Below are positions 52,080-61,373 of a DNA stretch of 64,000 bases, piece by piece (position 1 is the stretch's first letter; every line of letters starts with the position of its first letter). The notes below the pieces were generated by a model. It saw nothing but the letters and a program-made list of their open reading frames with translations. It did not search any database and had not been told where the DNA came from. The stretch covers positions 1-64,000 of the forward strand of contig NZ_JAJTHI010000039.1 of the NCBI RefSeq assembly GCF_021298855.1. The letters run 5' to 3'. Source of the stretch: Gemmatimonas sp. Lineage in GTDB: Bacteria > Gemmatimonadota > Gemmatimonadetes > Gemmatimonadales > Gemmatimonadaceae. The translations under genes and the position numbers were made by a program.

Positions 52080-54626
52080 TCATGACTCTTTACGCTGCTG
52101 CCGTTCCCCCCGGTAGAACCTCGCCATTTCCCCGCGCACCTCTCCCCACGCGCCCACCAGTCGCCTGGCCGGCGGCAGCGCGTCGAGCAACTCGCGGCCA
52201 TAGCGTTTGCTGATCACCCGCGGGTCGCTGAGCACCACCACGCCGGCGTCGGTGGCGGTGCGAATGAGTCGGCCGAATCCCTGCTTGAGCCGCAACGAGG
52301 CGTGCGGCAGCATGAACTCGCCAAAGCTGTTGCCGCCGCGCGCCTCGATGGCCTCGCATTGCGCGGCCACCATGGGTTCGGTGGGCACGCGAAACGGCAG
52401 CTTGGCAATGAGCAGCCCGCGCAGGGCGTCCCCCGGCACGTCCACTCCTTCCCAGAAGGTGGCGGTCCCCAGCAGCACCGCGCGCCCGCTGTCGCGGAAA
52501 CGCTGCAACAGCACGTCCCGTGGTTCCTCACCATGCACCAGCAGCGGCCACGCGCCCCCCTGCCCCGGCCCGCGCAGCCATTCCGCCGCCTCACGGACAT
52601 CGCGGTGGCTCGTGAACAGCGCAAACAGTCCACCATCGCTGGCCGTCATGAGGTCACGCAGCTGACGGCACACCGCGGCGAAATGCTCGCGCGGCTGTTC
52701 GTTGGGCGCCGGCAGATCGGTGGGCACCACCAGCACCGCCTGACGGGGATAGTCGAAGGGTGAGGGGAACATCGCCGCCCGTTTCGTTCGCCGCGCGTCG
52801 GCAATGCCCAACCGTTCCTCGAGGAACGCAAACCCGCCGTGCGTGGCCAGCGTGGCGCTGGTGATCACGGCCGTTTCCACGCGCTCGAACAGATCCTCGC
52901 GCAGCACCGGCGCCAGATCGAGCGGTACGCAATGCACGGCCACGTTGCGCTCGTTGGGTGTCGGCTTGCCCTGGAACTCCATCCAGCGCACCACCGGCGG
53001 CCCGTCGGCGGGTGGCATGAGCCCCTTGGCCAAGGCGTCGCCGGCACTCTGCAGTCGGCGCAGCACCGCCCGCACTTCGTTGAGCAGCGGGGCGAGCTCC
53101 TCCGCGCGCTTCTGGTCGCTCTCGAGACGGTCACGCACCACCTTGAGTCCGGTGGCCAGCGCGTCGATTTCCGTGAGCAGTTCCTTGAGCGTGCCTTCGA
53201 TGCCGTTGCGCCACAGATCATGCTGCTGGAACTCCCCGGTGAGTCGCATGACCGCCGTACCCTGCATTTCCAGCACGGCAGCGAGCAGCTCGAAGAGCAG
53301 CTGCACGCGGTCGCGCGCCGTGAGGGTGCTGGAGAGCAGCCGCTCCTGCACGAGATCGAGGCTCGCCACGCTGAGCAGGTCCTTGGCGCCGGCCAAGCGC
53401 GCGGCCAATGCGGGCAACAGCCCCTTGCCACGCCGTTCGAGCCGGTTGAACATGCGCGCCAGTGCGCGCCGGGTGATGGAACTGCCCAGATGCGAGGCCG
53501 CCGCATCCTCGAGATGATGTCCCTCGTCGATCACCAGACGCTTGTATGCCGGCAGCACGGCGGCCTCATCCCAGTTCTGTGCCTGCCGCCGCACCGCCAC
53601 GTCGGACAACAGCAGGTGGTGGTTCACCACCACGATGTCGGCGTTCGCCGCTTCCTTGCGCGCCTTGAAGAGGAAACAGTCGGCGTAGAACTCGCACTTG
53701 AGCCGTCCGCACAGGTCGGGCTCTGCCGAGACCTCGTCCCAGATGTCCGCCCGCGGCGCCGTCCCCAGATCGCTCAGCGAGCCATCCTTGGTGCGCTGCG
53801 CCCACTCGGCAATCTTCGCCACTTCGCCGGACGCATTGTCCTCGAAGAGCGCCGCCCCCGCCCCCTGCGCCTGCTGCAGCCGGTACAGACACAGGTAGTT
53901 GCGCCACCCCTTGAGCAGTGCGAAGCGCACCGGTTGATCGGTGAGCGCGCGCTGCAGGAACGGGAGGTCCTTGGCTACCAGCTGCTCCTGCAGCGTGATG
54001 GTATTGGTGCTCACCACGGTGCGCTCGCCATTGGCAGCCGCCCAGCGCAGTGCCGGCACCAGGTACCCCAGCGACTTGCCCACGCCCGTGCCGGCCTCGA
54101 GCAGCGCCACGCCCCCTTCGTTGAACGCCGTCACCACCTCGGCCGCCATGGCGCGCTGACTCGGACGGTCTTCGTAGTCGCGCGCCCCGTGCACGCGGCG
54201 CATGGCCTGCGCAATGAGGCCGTGGGGGCCAAGCTGCACATCCACGTCGTCCGGATCGACGGGCACCAGCGTGCGCCCCTCGGGAATCTCCGTCACGAAG
54301 TAGATGCGCGTGGCGTCGTTGTCCACGATGGCGAAGCCCACCCCGTTCATGTGGAGGCGGTACGCCACCTCCATGTCGGCGTCGCTCGGGGTGAGTTCGC
54401 CCGAGGGGTGGTTGTGCACCAGCAGTTCGCCGCGATCGGCCACGCCGGGCAGGGCCAGCACACTCTGCACGTCGCCCGCCGCGACCTTGCGCGCGGTGGC
54501 CACCTGGCCCTGGTCGTCCACGGTGCACACGAAGCACACTTCGTTGCCGCCGTGCAACCGGATCTGCGTACGAATGGCGGCCGCCGCCTTGGGCAGCAGC
54601 CGCGCTTCTCCTGCCACCTGCGCCAT
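52080..54626 (-). CDS. JAB/MPN (JAMM) metalloprotease-DinG helicase fusion
   Basis: An 848-residue protein with two domains. Residues ~10-115 form a JAB/MPN module: E29 in GGNEVCFVC, then H71-x-H73 in LLVHNHPSGELTPSDAD with D84, the complete H-x-H-x10-D zinc motif plus the catalytic glutamate, most like the RadC/prokaryotic JAB group. From ~150 to the end is an XPD/DinG-type superfamily 2 helicase: Walker A EAGTGVGKS (lysine ~184), VVSTNTITLQEQL, four cysteines around LKGWRNYLCLY and DLCGRLKCEFYADC for a 4Fe-4S cluster, DEAH-type VIDEGHHLED, VITSATLATHG, GTATFWEGVDVPGDALRGL and QGFGRLIRTATDAG. DinG enzymes unwind 5' to 3' at damaged or RNA-paired DNA. Start at 54626, 10 nt after the upstream gene. 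Confidence 0.93.
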   Translation of the reverse strand: MAQVAGEARLLPKAAAAIRTQIRLHGGNEVCFVCTVDDQGQVATARKVAAGDVQSVLALPGVADRGELLVHNHPSGELTPSDADMEVAYRLHMNGVGFAIVDNDATRIYFVTEIPEGRTLVPVDPDDVDVQLGPHGLIAQAMRRVHGARDYEDRPSQRAMAAEVVTAFNEGGVALLEAGTGVGKSLGYLVPALRWAAANGERTVVSTNTITLQEQLVAKDLPFLQRALTDQPVRFALLKGWRNYLCLYRLQQAQGAGAALFEDNASGEVAKIAEWAQRTKDGSLSDLGTAPRADIWDEVSAEPDLCGRLKCEFYADCFLFKARKEAANADIVVVNHHLLLSDVAVRRQAQNWDEAAVLPAYKRLVIDEGHHLEDAAASHLGSSITRRALARMFNRLERRGKGLLPALAARLAGAKDLLSVASLDLVQERLLSSTLTARDRVQLLFELLAAVLEMQGTAVMRLTGEFQQHDLWRNGIEGTLKELLTEIDALATGLKVVRDRLESDQKRAEELAPLLNEVRAVLRRLQSAGDALAKGLMPPADGPPVVRWMEFQGKPTPNERNVAVHCVPLDLAPVLREDLFERVETAVITSATLATHGGFAFLEERLGIADARRTKRAAMFPSPFDYPRQAVLVVPTDLPAPNEQPREHFAAVCRQLRDLMTASDGGLFALFTSHRDVREAAEWLRGPGQGGAWPLLVHGEEPRDVLLQRFRDSGRAVLLGTATFWEGVDVPGDALRGLLIAKLPFRVPTEPMVAAQCEAIEARGGNSFGEFMLPHASLRLKQGFGRLIRTATDAGVVVLSDPRVISKRYGRELLDALPPARRLVGAWGEVRGEMARFYRGERQQRKES

Positions 54627-54636
54627 CACGGTCCCG

Positions 54637-55926
54637 TCACGTCTTCCGCGGCTTCTTCTTGGCGGCCGGGAACAGCACGTTGTTGAGGATGAGACGGTAC
54701 CCCGGAGAATTGGGGTGCAACGACAGATCGGTGGGGGCACTGCCGATCGCGTGCTGCGGATCCTCGGGATCGTGTCCGCCGAGGAAGGTCCACGAGCCCT
54801 TGCCGTAGTCGCCGTGCAGATACTTGGACCATGGCGCCCCTTCCTCCTGCGCCAGCACGGTCACGTTGCGCTTCACCACCGCCTTGTTGAAGCTCGTGGT
54901 CACCCCGTAAAAGTCGGCGACTACGGTGCGATGATTCTGCACCAGCATGGTGGCCACGGGATCGAGCTTGGCACTGAAGCCGAAGAGCGAAAAGGTGCCC
55001 AGCGGCTGCCGCCGCGACGGCACGTTGACCTGATGGCCATCAATGTCGCTGAGCGCGTTCACATAGGGCGACGGCTCCACGTGCGCGCCCTGGAAGGCCA
55101 GAGCGCGCGTCCAGTCGAGCTTCGCATCGGCGTTCGGGTCGGGCGGCGTGCCATCGGAAAACGGCCCGGCAATGTCCACCACCAGCGAGGCAATGGACAG
55201 GTCGAGCGATTCGGTGGCCCCGCACATGGCGAAGAGGAACCCCCCGCGATCGACGAAGCCGCGGATGTTGTCGGCCACGGCCTTCTTGAGCGCCGGTACG
55301 TTGTCCTTGCCGAAGAGCCGCCCGGTGCTGAGGTCGCGCTCGCGCTGCGCCACGAACCAGGGCGCGTCACGGTAGGCGAGATACAGCTTGTTGTACTGCC
55401 CGGTGAAGTCCTCGTGGTGCAGATGCACCCAGTCGTACTTGGACAGATCGCCCTTGAGCACCTCGTTGTCCCACACGGACGCGAAGTCGATGCCGGCGTA
55501 GGTGAGGGCGAGGGTGACCGCGTCGTCCCAGGGTGGCTGATCGACGGGACGGTAGATGGCAATCTTGGGCGACCGTTCGAGCACGACGGCGTCCATGTTG
55601 CCGCCGGCGATCTCCGCCCGCACCGCGGCGACGGCTCCATCGGTCATGGGCTCCACACTGACCCCTTCCAGCGCGGCCCGCTTGCGCAGGTCGGGCACGT
55701 CGGGAAGCAGGAAGGCACCGCCCCGATAGTTGAGCAACCACTCGGCCTTCTGCCCGGCCTTGAGCGCCTGGTACGTGACACCGTACGCCTTGAGGTGATT
55801 GCGCTGCGCGTCGTCCATGGGCAGCAGCAGATGCTGCGCGGCCACGGGACGCGCGAGTGAGATCACGGCCCCGACGAGAAGCAGCGTGGCGCGCACGGCG
55901 CGAGTGACCAAGGGGCAGACGGGCAT
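54637..55926 (-). CDS. Exported protein of the family often labelled asparagine synthetase B
   Basis: A 429-residue secreted protein with a signal peptide ending PVAAQ near residue 30. Landmarks are LLLPMDDAQRNHLKAYGVTY, WLLNYRGGAFLLPDV, RSPKIAIYRP, DWVHLHHEDFTGQYNKLY and FLFAMCGATESLDLSIASL, then a beta-rich end with GSWTFLGGHDPEDPQHAIG and SPGYRLILNNVLFPAAKKK. It has neither the N-terminal glutaminase nor the synthetase domain of real AsnB; the middle looks like a class I glutamine-amidotransferase-like fold with the FLFAMCGAT elbow. True role unknown. It ends 10 nt before the JAB-DinG gene. Confidence 0.75.
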   Translation of the reverse strand: MPVCPLVTRAVRATLLLVGAVISLARPVAAQHLLLPMDDAQRNHLKAYGVTYQALKAGQKAEWLLNYRGGAFLLPDVPDLRKRAALEGVSVEPMTDGAVAAVRAEIAGGNMDAVVLERSPKIAIYRPVDQPPWDDAVTLALTYAGIDFASVWDNEVLKGDLSKYDWVHLHHEDFTGQYNKLYLAYRDAPWFVAQRERDLSTGRLFGKDNVPALKKAVADNIRGFVDRGGFLFAMCGATESLDLSIASLVVDIAGPFSDGTPPDPNADAKLDWTRALAFQGAHVEPSPYVNALSDIDGHQVNVPSRRQPLGTFSLFGFSAKLDPVATMLVQNHRTVVADFYGVTTSFNKAVVKRNVTVLAQEEGAPWSKYLHGDYGKGSWTFLGGHDPEDPQHAIGSAPTDLSLHPNSPGYRLILNNVLFPAAKKKPRKT

Positions 55927-55930
55927 TCCG

Positions 55931-55975
55931 GAAGGTAGCAGGAGGCGGGGAGCAGGCGGCAGGGAGCGCGGCGCC
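55931..55975. repeat. Purine-rich GCAGG tract between genes
   Basis: The 51-bp gap reads as variants of GCAGGAGGCGGGGAGC repeated three times. It resembles the minus-strand tract at 7258-7306 ahead of eno. Confidence 0.5.
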
Positions 55976-55977
55976 GA

Positions 55978-57765
55978 CTAGGCCGGGGGTATGGTGCCGC
56001 GCAGCCGCTCCAGCTCCCGGCGCCCCTGCGGGGCCAGGGCACTGGTAGGGTACTCCACCAGCAGCTGTTCGAGCCGGGCCACGGCACCTGGCATGTCTCC
56101 ACCCTCTCGCAACGCGCGTGCCCAGGCGAGCAGCGATTCGGGGGCTTCGGGACTGCGGGGAAAGTCCCGCACGATGCGCTCGTGCAACGCGAGGGCGGCG
56201 GGGCGCGCGCTCAGTCGCGCCCCCTGCGCCAGAAACGCCGGCGCCGCGGCGCCCACGGAATCGGCCAGTCGCACGAACCGCGCGGCCGCGGCGGCCGAGT
56301 CGCGCCGGGCGAGCAACACAAAGGCCTCGCCCAGCCCGGGGAGCTGCTCGACCCGCGTACGCGCGAGAATGCCGAGGGCATCCACCAGCTCCGGTCGGTT
56401 CGACGCCGCGCGCAGGAGCCGCTTGCGGGCATTCACCACATCGCCGTCGTAGAGGGCGAGCCAACCGGCCATTTCGTCGTCGTCTGCCAGGTCACTGCCC
56501 TGCATGGCGGTGCGCGCCCGCGCCACATCGCCTGAGCGCAACCACGCGGCCACGAGAGGGCGTGTGAGGGCCGCGCGCGTATCGGGGTCGAGTGACTTCG
56601 CGGCATCGGCCAGCTTCTGCTGGGCTTCGGCGCCGCGCCCCAATTCTCCCAGGGCCGCGATCTCGAGTCCCAGCAGGGCGTGTACCCGTGCGGAGTCGGC
56701 CGCCTTGCCATTCGCCACCGACCGGCGGCGAACGACCGCCAGGGCACCCGTGGCATCACCGGCGCGCAACGCCGCGTCGGCGGCCCGCTGCTGCGATTCC
56801 AGGTCGCCGAGGCGATCGAACACGGCCAGCCAGGCATCACGCGCTATCAGCCACGACTCGTTGAGCTCGGCCCGCTCGGCAAAGCTGCGCCACGACGCCG
56901 TGGTGGAGTCGGTGGCCGGCAGCGTGGCTATGGCACTCCACGCCTGGCGCGGCTCGCCCCACGCAAACTCCAGCGACGAAAGCAACCGGCGTGGCGGCAG
57001 CGTGACCGGCGGCGCCAGCAGCACGGTGCGGACCGAGTCACGCGTGGCTGCGGGGACCCGCTGCAACCCGAACAGCGCCGCCGTTTCCAGCCAGGGCTGC
57101 TCGGCGAGCGCATCGCGAAATGCCTGCGCCGCCGGCACCCAGCGCTGCAGCGCGATGTGCAATTGTGCTGTTTCCCCCGAGAGCGCCCCGGCAGCGCCCA
57201 TGAGCCGCGTTGCGTCGGCGAGCACGCTGTCGGCAGCGCGGGCACGTCCCTGCTGCAGCAGCAGGCGGGCGTACTCGCGGTACGGCGTGGCCTCGCTGCC
57301 GGTGACCCGTCGCCACGCGGTGAACGCCTCGCGCGCCTCGGCATCGCGCCCCATGGTCACCAGCGTGCGCAGCTGCACGGAACGCGCCGTGGGGTCGGTG
57401 GGGCGCAGTTGCAGCACCCGCGCCGCGACCGGCACGATGGAGTCGAGCATGCCGGCGTCGGCCCACACCCGCTCCAGGCCGAGCAGCGCGAGCGCCACCC
57501 GATCGCCGTCGGCGGACCCGAGCGTCAGCGCCCCCTGCAACGCCTCCCGATACGCCGCGCTGGCAGCCGCCACATCGCGACGATCCTCGGCGGCGAGCGC
57601 CCGCGCCAGCGCATCGGCGCCGGCCGGTACCGGTTGCGCCGTGGCGAGCTGCGCGGCACTCCTGGCCGGCGTGACGGCCACCGCGATGGCCGCGAGCGAA
57701 ACGGCGCACCACCGGGCCGCGTCGCGCCGAGCGCGCACGATGGCGTTACGGTGGCGTGGTGCCAT
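55978..57765 (-). CDS. Periplasmic TPR-like protein
   Basis: A 595-residue protein with a signal peptide (ending PARSAAQ near residue 40) and an all-helical, Ala/Arg-rich body of TPR-type pairs throughout (for example EDRRDVAAASAAYREALQGAL, LLLQQGRARAADSVLADA and the last GDMPGAVARLEQLLVEYPTSALA). Such scaffolds recruit partners in the envelope. The start overlaps the end of the large DUF4175 gene by 20 nt, so it is coupled to it. Individual repeat boundaries are too degenerate to number by eye. Confidence 0.75.
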   Translation of the reverse strand: MAPRHRNAIVRARRDAARWCAVSLAAIAVAVTPARSAAQLATAQPVPAGADALARALAAEDRRDVAAASAAYREALQGALTLGSADGDRVALALLGLERVWADAGMLDSIVPVAARVLQLRPTDPTARSVQLRTLVTMGRDAEAREAFTAWRRVTGSEATPYREYARLLLQQGRARAADSVLADATRLMGAAGALSGETAQLHIALQRWVPAAQAFRDALAEQPWLETAALFGLQRVPAATRDSVRTVLLAPPVTLPPRRLLSSLEFAWGEPRQAWSAIATLPATDSTTASWRSFAERAELNESWLIARDAWLAVFDRLGDLESQQRAADAALRAGDATGALAVVRRRSVANGKAADSARVHALLGLEIAALGELGRGAEAQQKLADAAKSLDPDTRAALTRPLVAAWLRSGDVARARTAMQGSDLADDDEMAGWLALYDGDVVNARKRLLRAASNRPELVDALGILARTRVEQLPGLGEAFVLLARRDSAAAAARFVRLADSVGAAAPAFLAQGARLSARPAALALHERIVRDFPRSPEAPESLLAWARALREGGDMPGAVARLEQLLVEYPTSALAPQGRRELERLRGTIPPA

Positions 57766-60700
57766 TGAGTCGGCGGAAGTACTCGATCACGAGCCGGCGT
57801 TCATCGGGCCCGAGCCCGCGCAGGTCGTTCCAGGTGGGCGGCGCGAACTTGCTCCCGGCCTTCCCCGACTGTGGCCCATCCACGCGGCCAACGGCACCGT
57901 TGCCGTTGCCGGCCTTGGCCTCCCGCGGTCCCTGATCGTCCCGTTCCTCCTGTTCGAGGAAGCGGCCAGCGTCGAGCAGACGACGGTACAGCTGCTGCTG
58001 CCGCGCCGCCACGGCCGGGTCGAGACCATTGCGTTCGAGCTGCTGTGCCAGCTGCTGCGCTTCTCTGGCCAACGCATCGGTGCGGCCCGTCTGGTCGGCG
58101 TCGGACACATCGGTGAGACTGCGCGCGACCTCCCGTTGTTGCCGCGCCAGCACACGTGCCTGCTGCTGCGCCTGATCGCCCTTGGCGCCGCCGGGCATCA
58201 TGTTAAGCCCCTGCATCTGCGAGTTGAGCTGCCCCTGCTGCTGCGCCAGCTGCTTGAGCTGCTCCATCATCTCGGTGAACCCCGAGGCCGACTGGGCGTT
58301 GTTCACGCGCTCCCGGTCGCGCACCAAGGAACTGAGCGCCTGGTTGAGGGCTTCGCTGGCATCCTTCATGGCGCTCTGCGCCTGCTCCGTTCCGCCGGGT
58401 TGCCCCTGCCCCGCCTGCTGCATGGCCTGCGTGGCCTGCTGCACGCGCCGCTGCGCTTCCGCCATCTGCTTCTGCGACCGCTGCGAGAGGAGCGACGACT
58501 GCCGGCCGGCCTGCTCGAGCCGTTCGGCCGCCTGCTGCACCCCCTGCTGCAGGGCGCTCTGCTCCCCCTGCATCCCCTGGGCTCCCTGCTGCCCCTGCTG
58601 GCGCATTTTCTTTTCCAGCTCGGCCTGCTGTCGGGCGAGCTGCATGGTTTCGTTGATGGACTGATCGAGCTGGTCTGACAGCTCGCCCTTCCACGCATTC
58701 ACCTGAGCGTCACGCGCCTGCGAGAGCTGCTGCGCGGCGCGTTCCATGGCATCGGCCGCCTGACGCGCCTGTTGGGCCTGCTGGCCCTGCTGCCCTTGCT
58801 GCCCCTGCTGGCCCTGCTGGCCTTGCTGGCCTTGCTGGCCCTGCTGGCCCTGCTGGCCCTGCTGGCCCTGCTGCCCTTGCTGGCCCTGCTGGCCCTGCTG
58901 GCCCTGCTGGCCCTGCTGCCCCTGCTGGCCCTGCGGCTTCTGCTGCTGGGCCTGCGCCTGCTGTTGCTGAGCCTTCTCCATCTGCGCAGCGCGGCTCATG
59001 GCATCGGCCGCTTCCTTGGCGGCTGGCTGCGCTTCGCGCGTCTTGGAGGCACCGGGCTTGGCCCCTGCCTCCTCCAGCCGCTTGGCCAGTGCCTGCACCT
59101 CCCGTTCGAGATCGCGTGACCGATCGGCCAGCGCCCGCGGGTCGTCCTGCGGCCGCTGTCCCTGGGGTGTGCCCTTCTCCCCCGGTCGCGCCTCGCCCTT
59201 CGGGGCCTTGCCGTCCATGCGATCGGCGGCCTGCTGTTGCGCCTTCGCCAGCTCGCTGGCGTCGTCGCGCAGCGTCTGCATGGCCCCCTCGAGCGCCGCG
59301 CGCTTGAGCATCTCGGCGCTGCGTTCGAGTTGCTCGCGCATCTGCTTCTGCGCTTCGGCCAGCTGCTGCATGCTCTGCTGTGCCTGCGTGCCGCTCAGCC
59401 GGTCGGAGTTCTTGTTGAGCTCCTCCAGCTGCTTCTGCATCTCGGGGGTCATGGCGTCGCGCAGCATCTTCTGGATGTCGCGCATGCGCGACGCCAGCGT
59501 GGTGTCCAGCGCGTTCGCGTTCTTGAGGCGCGATTCGAGCTCCTTGGCGTTCATGCGCAGGGAGTCGACCTTGGCCGACAGCTGCTGCTGCTCACGCGCC
59601 AGCTGCCTGGCCTTTTCGGCCTGCGAGAAGCTCATGGCCTTGCTGGCGTCGTTCTGCTGTCCCTTGGTGGCCTGATCACCAGTGGTAGCCTTGAGATCGC
59701 GACTGCGCGAGGCGTCGGCGGTGTTCTGCTGGAGCCGTCGCTCCTGCTGCGCCAGCTGCTGCGCCTTGGCGGCCAGCGAGTCGGCGAGCGAGCGCGCCAT
59801 GGCGCGCTGCTCGCTGAGGGTGGGCATGCGCAGCACGATCTCGGCGCTTTGGGCCTGCTGCGCCCACGGCGAATCATCGGTGGCCACCGCCGTCACATGG
59901 AGGCGGTCGCCCGGCTCGAGGCCGCGACCGTCGAGCGACAGGGTGGCCCCACCCTGAAACACCGGCGACTGGGGGGTGGCCACCTCCACGCGCTCCCGGC
60001 GAATGGTGCCGGCGCCGCTCGCCGTTTCCTTCCACACCACCAGATGCACGCGTGCCACGCCGTGATCGTCACCGGCATCCACCAGGACCGGCACGTCACC
60101 CGTGGGCCCGATGGCGGTGTCGGTGGCCGGCGCCACGATCTGCACCTCGGGGGCCTGATCGGGGATCACCGTGAAGGGGAGCGAGTCGGGCAGCTCGGGA
60201 GGGAGCACCGCGCCGTCGGCGCGCGGGGTCGCGCTGGCACGCCATCCCCACGTGCCGTCCCGGTCCACGGTAAACACCGCTTCGGCAGGCACCCCATCAC
60301 CGGCGATCGCGGCCGCCACGAGCGGCACGCTCGTCTGCCCATCGCTCAACTGCGCATCGCGCGCACCGCCCCGCAGCATGACCCGCACGCGAATGCGGGT
60401 GCCGCGCGGCACCCGCAGTGGTGGCACCGGCTCCAGCGTTTCGTCGGCGCGCCCCAGATACGCGGGGTACAGGGCGCGCAGCGCGACATCGCCAATCCAG
60501 CCACGCTCTTCCACCACCAGCGCGGCCGAGAGCTCGGGGGAGCGGCCGTCGTTCACGCGAATGGCGGTCGCCGCACGCACGGCGCCCAGCGCGAGCGTCA
60601 CCCGGCCCTCGTTCGGGACCGCCAGCACACTGTCGCGCCACGGCTCGCCCTCGGCGCGCCACGACACGGTAATGCGGTGGCGGCCACTGGCCACCACGGT

Positions 60701-61366
60701 CAGGGTGACCGGCATGCCACGCGGTACGCGCGGGCTCAGCCCGTCGAAGGCGAGCGCCGGCAGAAGGGTACCGCGCCACGCGCTCACGGGCTGCAGCACG
60801 GCGGCCAGCCCGTCGGGGGCCACGCGCGCCGACGCGAACAACGCTGCCGCACCAATGACGGCGGCGCCGCCCGCCAGCAGCAGCGCCCGTGAGGCGCCCG
60901 CGACCAGTTCGGGAGTCAGTGTACCCGGCACCAGGCGGCCCGCCACATCGTCGGCGGCGCGAGCGCCCAGGGCACCCGTGGCCGCGACTTCGAGCGCCCC
61001 GCGCAGCGATCCTTCGCGCAGCCGCTGCTCGCGTTCCACGGCGGCCGCCAGGGCTTCGCGGGTGAGGCGACGCTGCAGGTGCCGGTGACGCCACAGGAAG
61101 GTGGCCGCCGCTGCACTCACCGCCATCACCGCCAGCAACAACGGCAGCGCGGCGGGGAGGTCGATCCAGCGGCCGCTGGCCAGCAGGAGCGCCGACAGCG
61201 CCACCATGGTGGCGAGCAGCGCCAGGGCCAGCAGCACCGACGCCGCGGTACCTCGCACGGCCAGGGCATGGCGCTGCTCGTCGAGGCGCGTACCAAGGGC
61301 GCGCCCGGCTGGCGCGCCGGACGCCGACGAGAGGCCGGGGAGGCCGCCAAGAGCGGGTGCGGTCAT
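57746..61366 (-). CDS. DUF4175-like large membrane-anchored coiled-coil protein
   Basis: A 1206-residue protein. Two membrane spans lie near the N-terminus (residues ~37-62 and ~72-90), followed by a third hydrophobic segment (~160-180), a beta-rich extracytoplasmic part (~200-500, with VPRGTRIRVRVMLRGGARDAQ) and a very long Gln/Ala/Glu-rich coiled coil (~540-1120). A run of Gln-Gln-Gly triplets lies at 58780-58935. The layout matches DUF4175 proteins, which sit beside MoxR/BatA-type genes in Bacteroidota-like genomes. Function unknown; it probably spans or braces the periplasm. Its start overlaps the neighbouring long frame but abuts the DUF4159 gene stop (7 nt). Confidence 0.8.
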   Translation of the reverse strand: MTAPALGGLPGLSSASGAPAGRALGTRLDEQRHALAVRGTAASVLLALALLATMVALSALLLASGRWIDLPAALPLLLAVMAVSAAAATFLWRHRHLQRRLTREALAAAVEREQRLREGSLRGALEVAATGALGARAADDVAGRLVPGTLTPELVAGASRALLLAGGAAVIGAAALFASARVAPDGLAAVLQPVSAWRGTLLPALAFDGLSPRVPRGMPVTLTVVASGRHRITVSWRAEGEPWRDSVLAVPNEGRVTLALGAVRAATAIRVNDGRSPELSAALVVEERGWIGDVALRALYPAYLGRADETLEPVPPLRVPRGTRIRVRVMLRGGARDAQLSDGQTSVPLVAAAIAGDGVPAEAVFTVDRDGTWGWRASATPRADGAVLPPELPDSLPFTVIPDQAPEVQIVAPATDTAIGPTGDVPVLVDAGDDHGVARVHLVVWKETASGAGTIRRERVEVATPQSPVFQGGATLSLDGRGLEPGDRLHVTAVATDDSPWAQQAQSAEIVLRMPTLSEQRAMARSLADSLAAKAQQLAQQERRLQQNTADASRSRDLKATTGDQATKGQQNDASKAMSFSQAEKARQLAREQQQLSAKVDSLRMNAKELESRLKNANALDTTLASRMRDIQKMLRDAMTPEMQKQLEELNKNSDRLSGTQAQQSMQQLAEAQKQMREQLERSAEMLKRAALEGAMQTLRDDASELAKAQQQAADRMDGKAPKGEARPGEKGTPQGQRPQDDPRALADRSRDLEREVQALAKRLEEAGAKPGASKTREAQPAAKEAADAMSRAAQMEKAQQQQAQAQQQKPQGQQGQQGQQGQQGQQGQQGQQGQQGQQGQQGQQGQQGQQGQQGQQGQQGQQAQQARQAADAMERAAQQLSQARDAQVNAWKGELSDQLDQSINETMQLARQQAELEKKMRQQGQQGAQGMQGEQSALQQGVQQAAERLEQAGRQSSLLSQRSQKQMAEAQRRVQQATQAMQQAGQGQPGGTEQAQSAMKDASEALNQALSSLVRDRERVNNAQSASGFTEMMEQLKQLAQQQGQLNSQMQGLNMMPGGAKGDQAQQQARVLARQQREVARSLTDVSDADQTGRTDALAREAQQLAQQLERNGLDPAVAARQQQLYRRLLDAGRFLEQEERDDQGPREAKAGNGNGAVGRVDGPQSGKAGSKFAPPTWNDLRGLGPDERRLVIEYFRRLNGTTPP
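58780..58935 (-). repeat. 9-bp Gln-Gly tandem repeat in the DUF4175 gene
   Basis: About fifteen near-identical 9-bp units (CTGCTGGCC on the plus strand) encode successive Gln-Gln-Gly triplets. Differences are mostly silent (GGC/GGG, CAG/CAA). The 9-bp unit keeps the reading frame whatever the copy number. Confidence 0.9.
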
Positions 61367-61373
61367 GCGCGGG

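Noticed and set aside
54637-55926. Asparagine synthetase B
   Set aside because: No N-terminal glutaminase cysteine or synthetase ATP-binding motif; the protein is exported. The database-style label is carried by an unrelated family.
58772-59119. Plus-strand frame reading as an almost pure leucine protein
   Set aside because: It is the antisense of the Gln-Gln-Gly repeat; CTG-rich reading follows from CAG on the coding strand.
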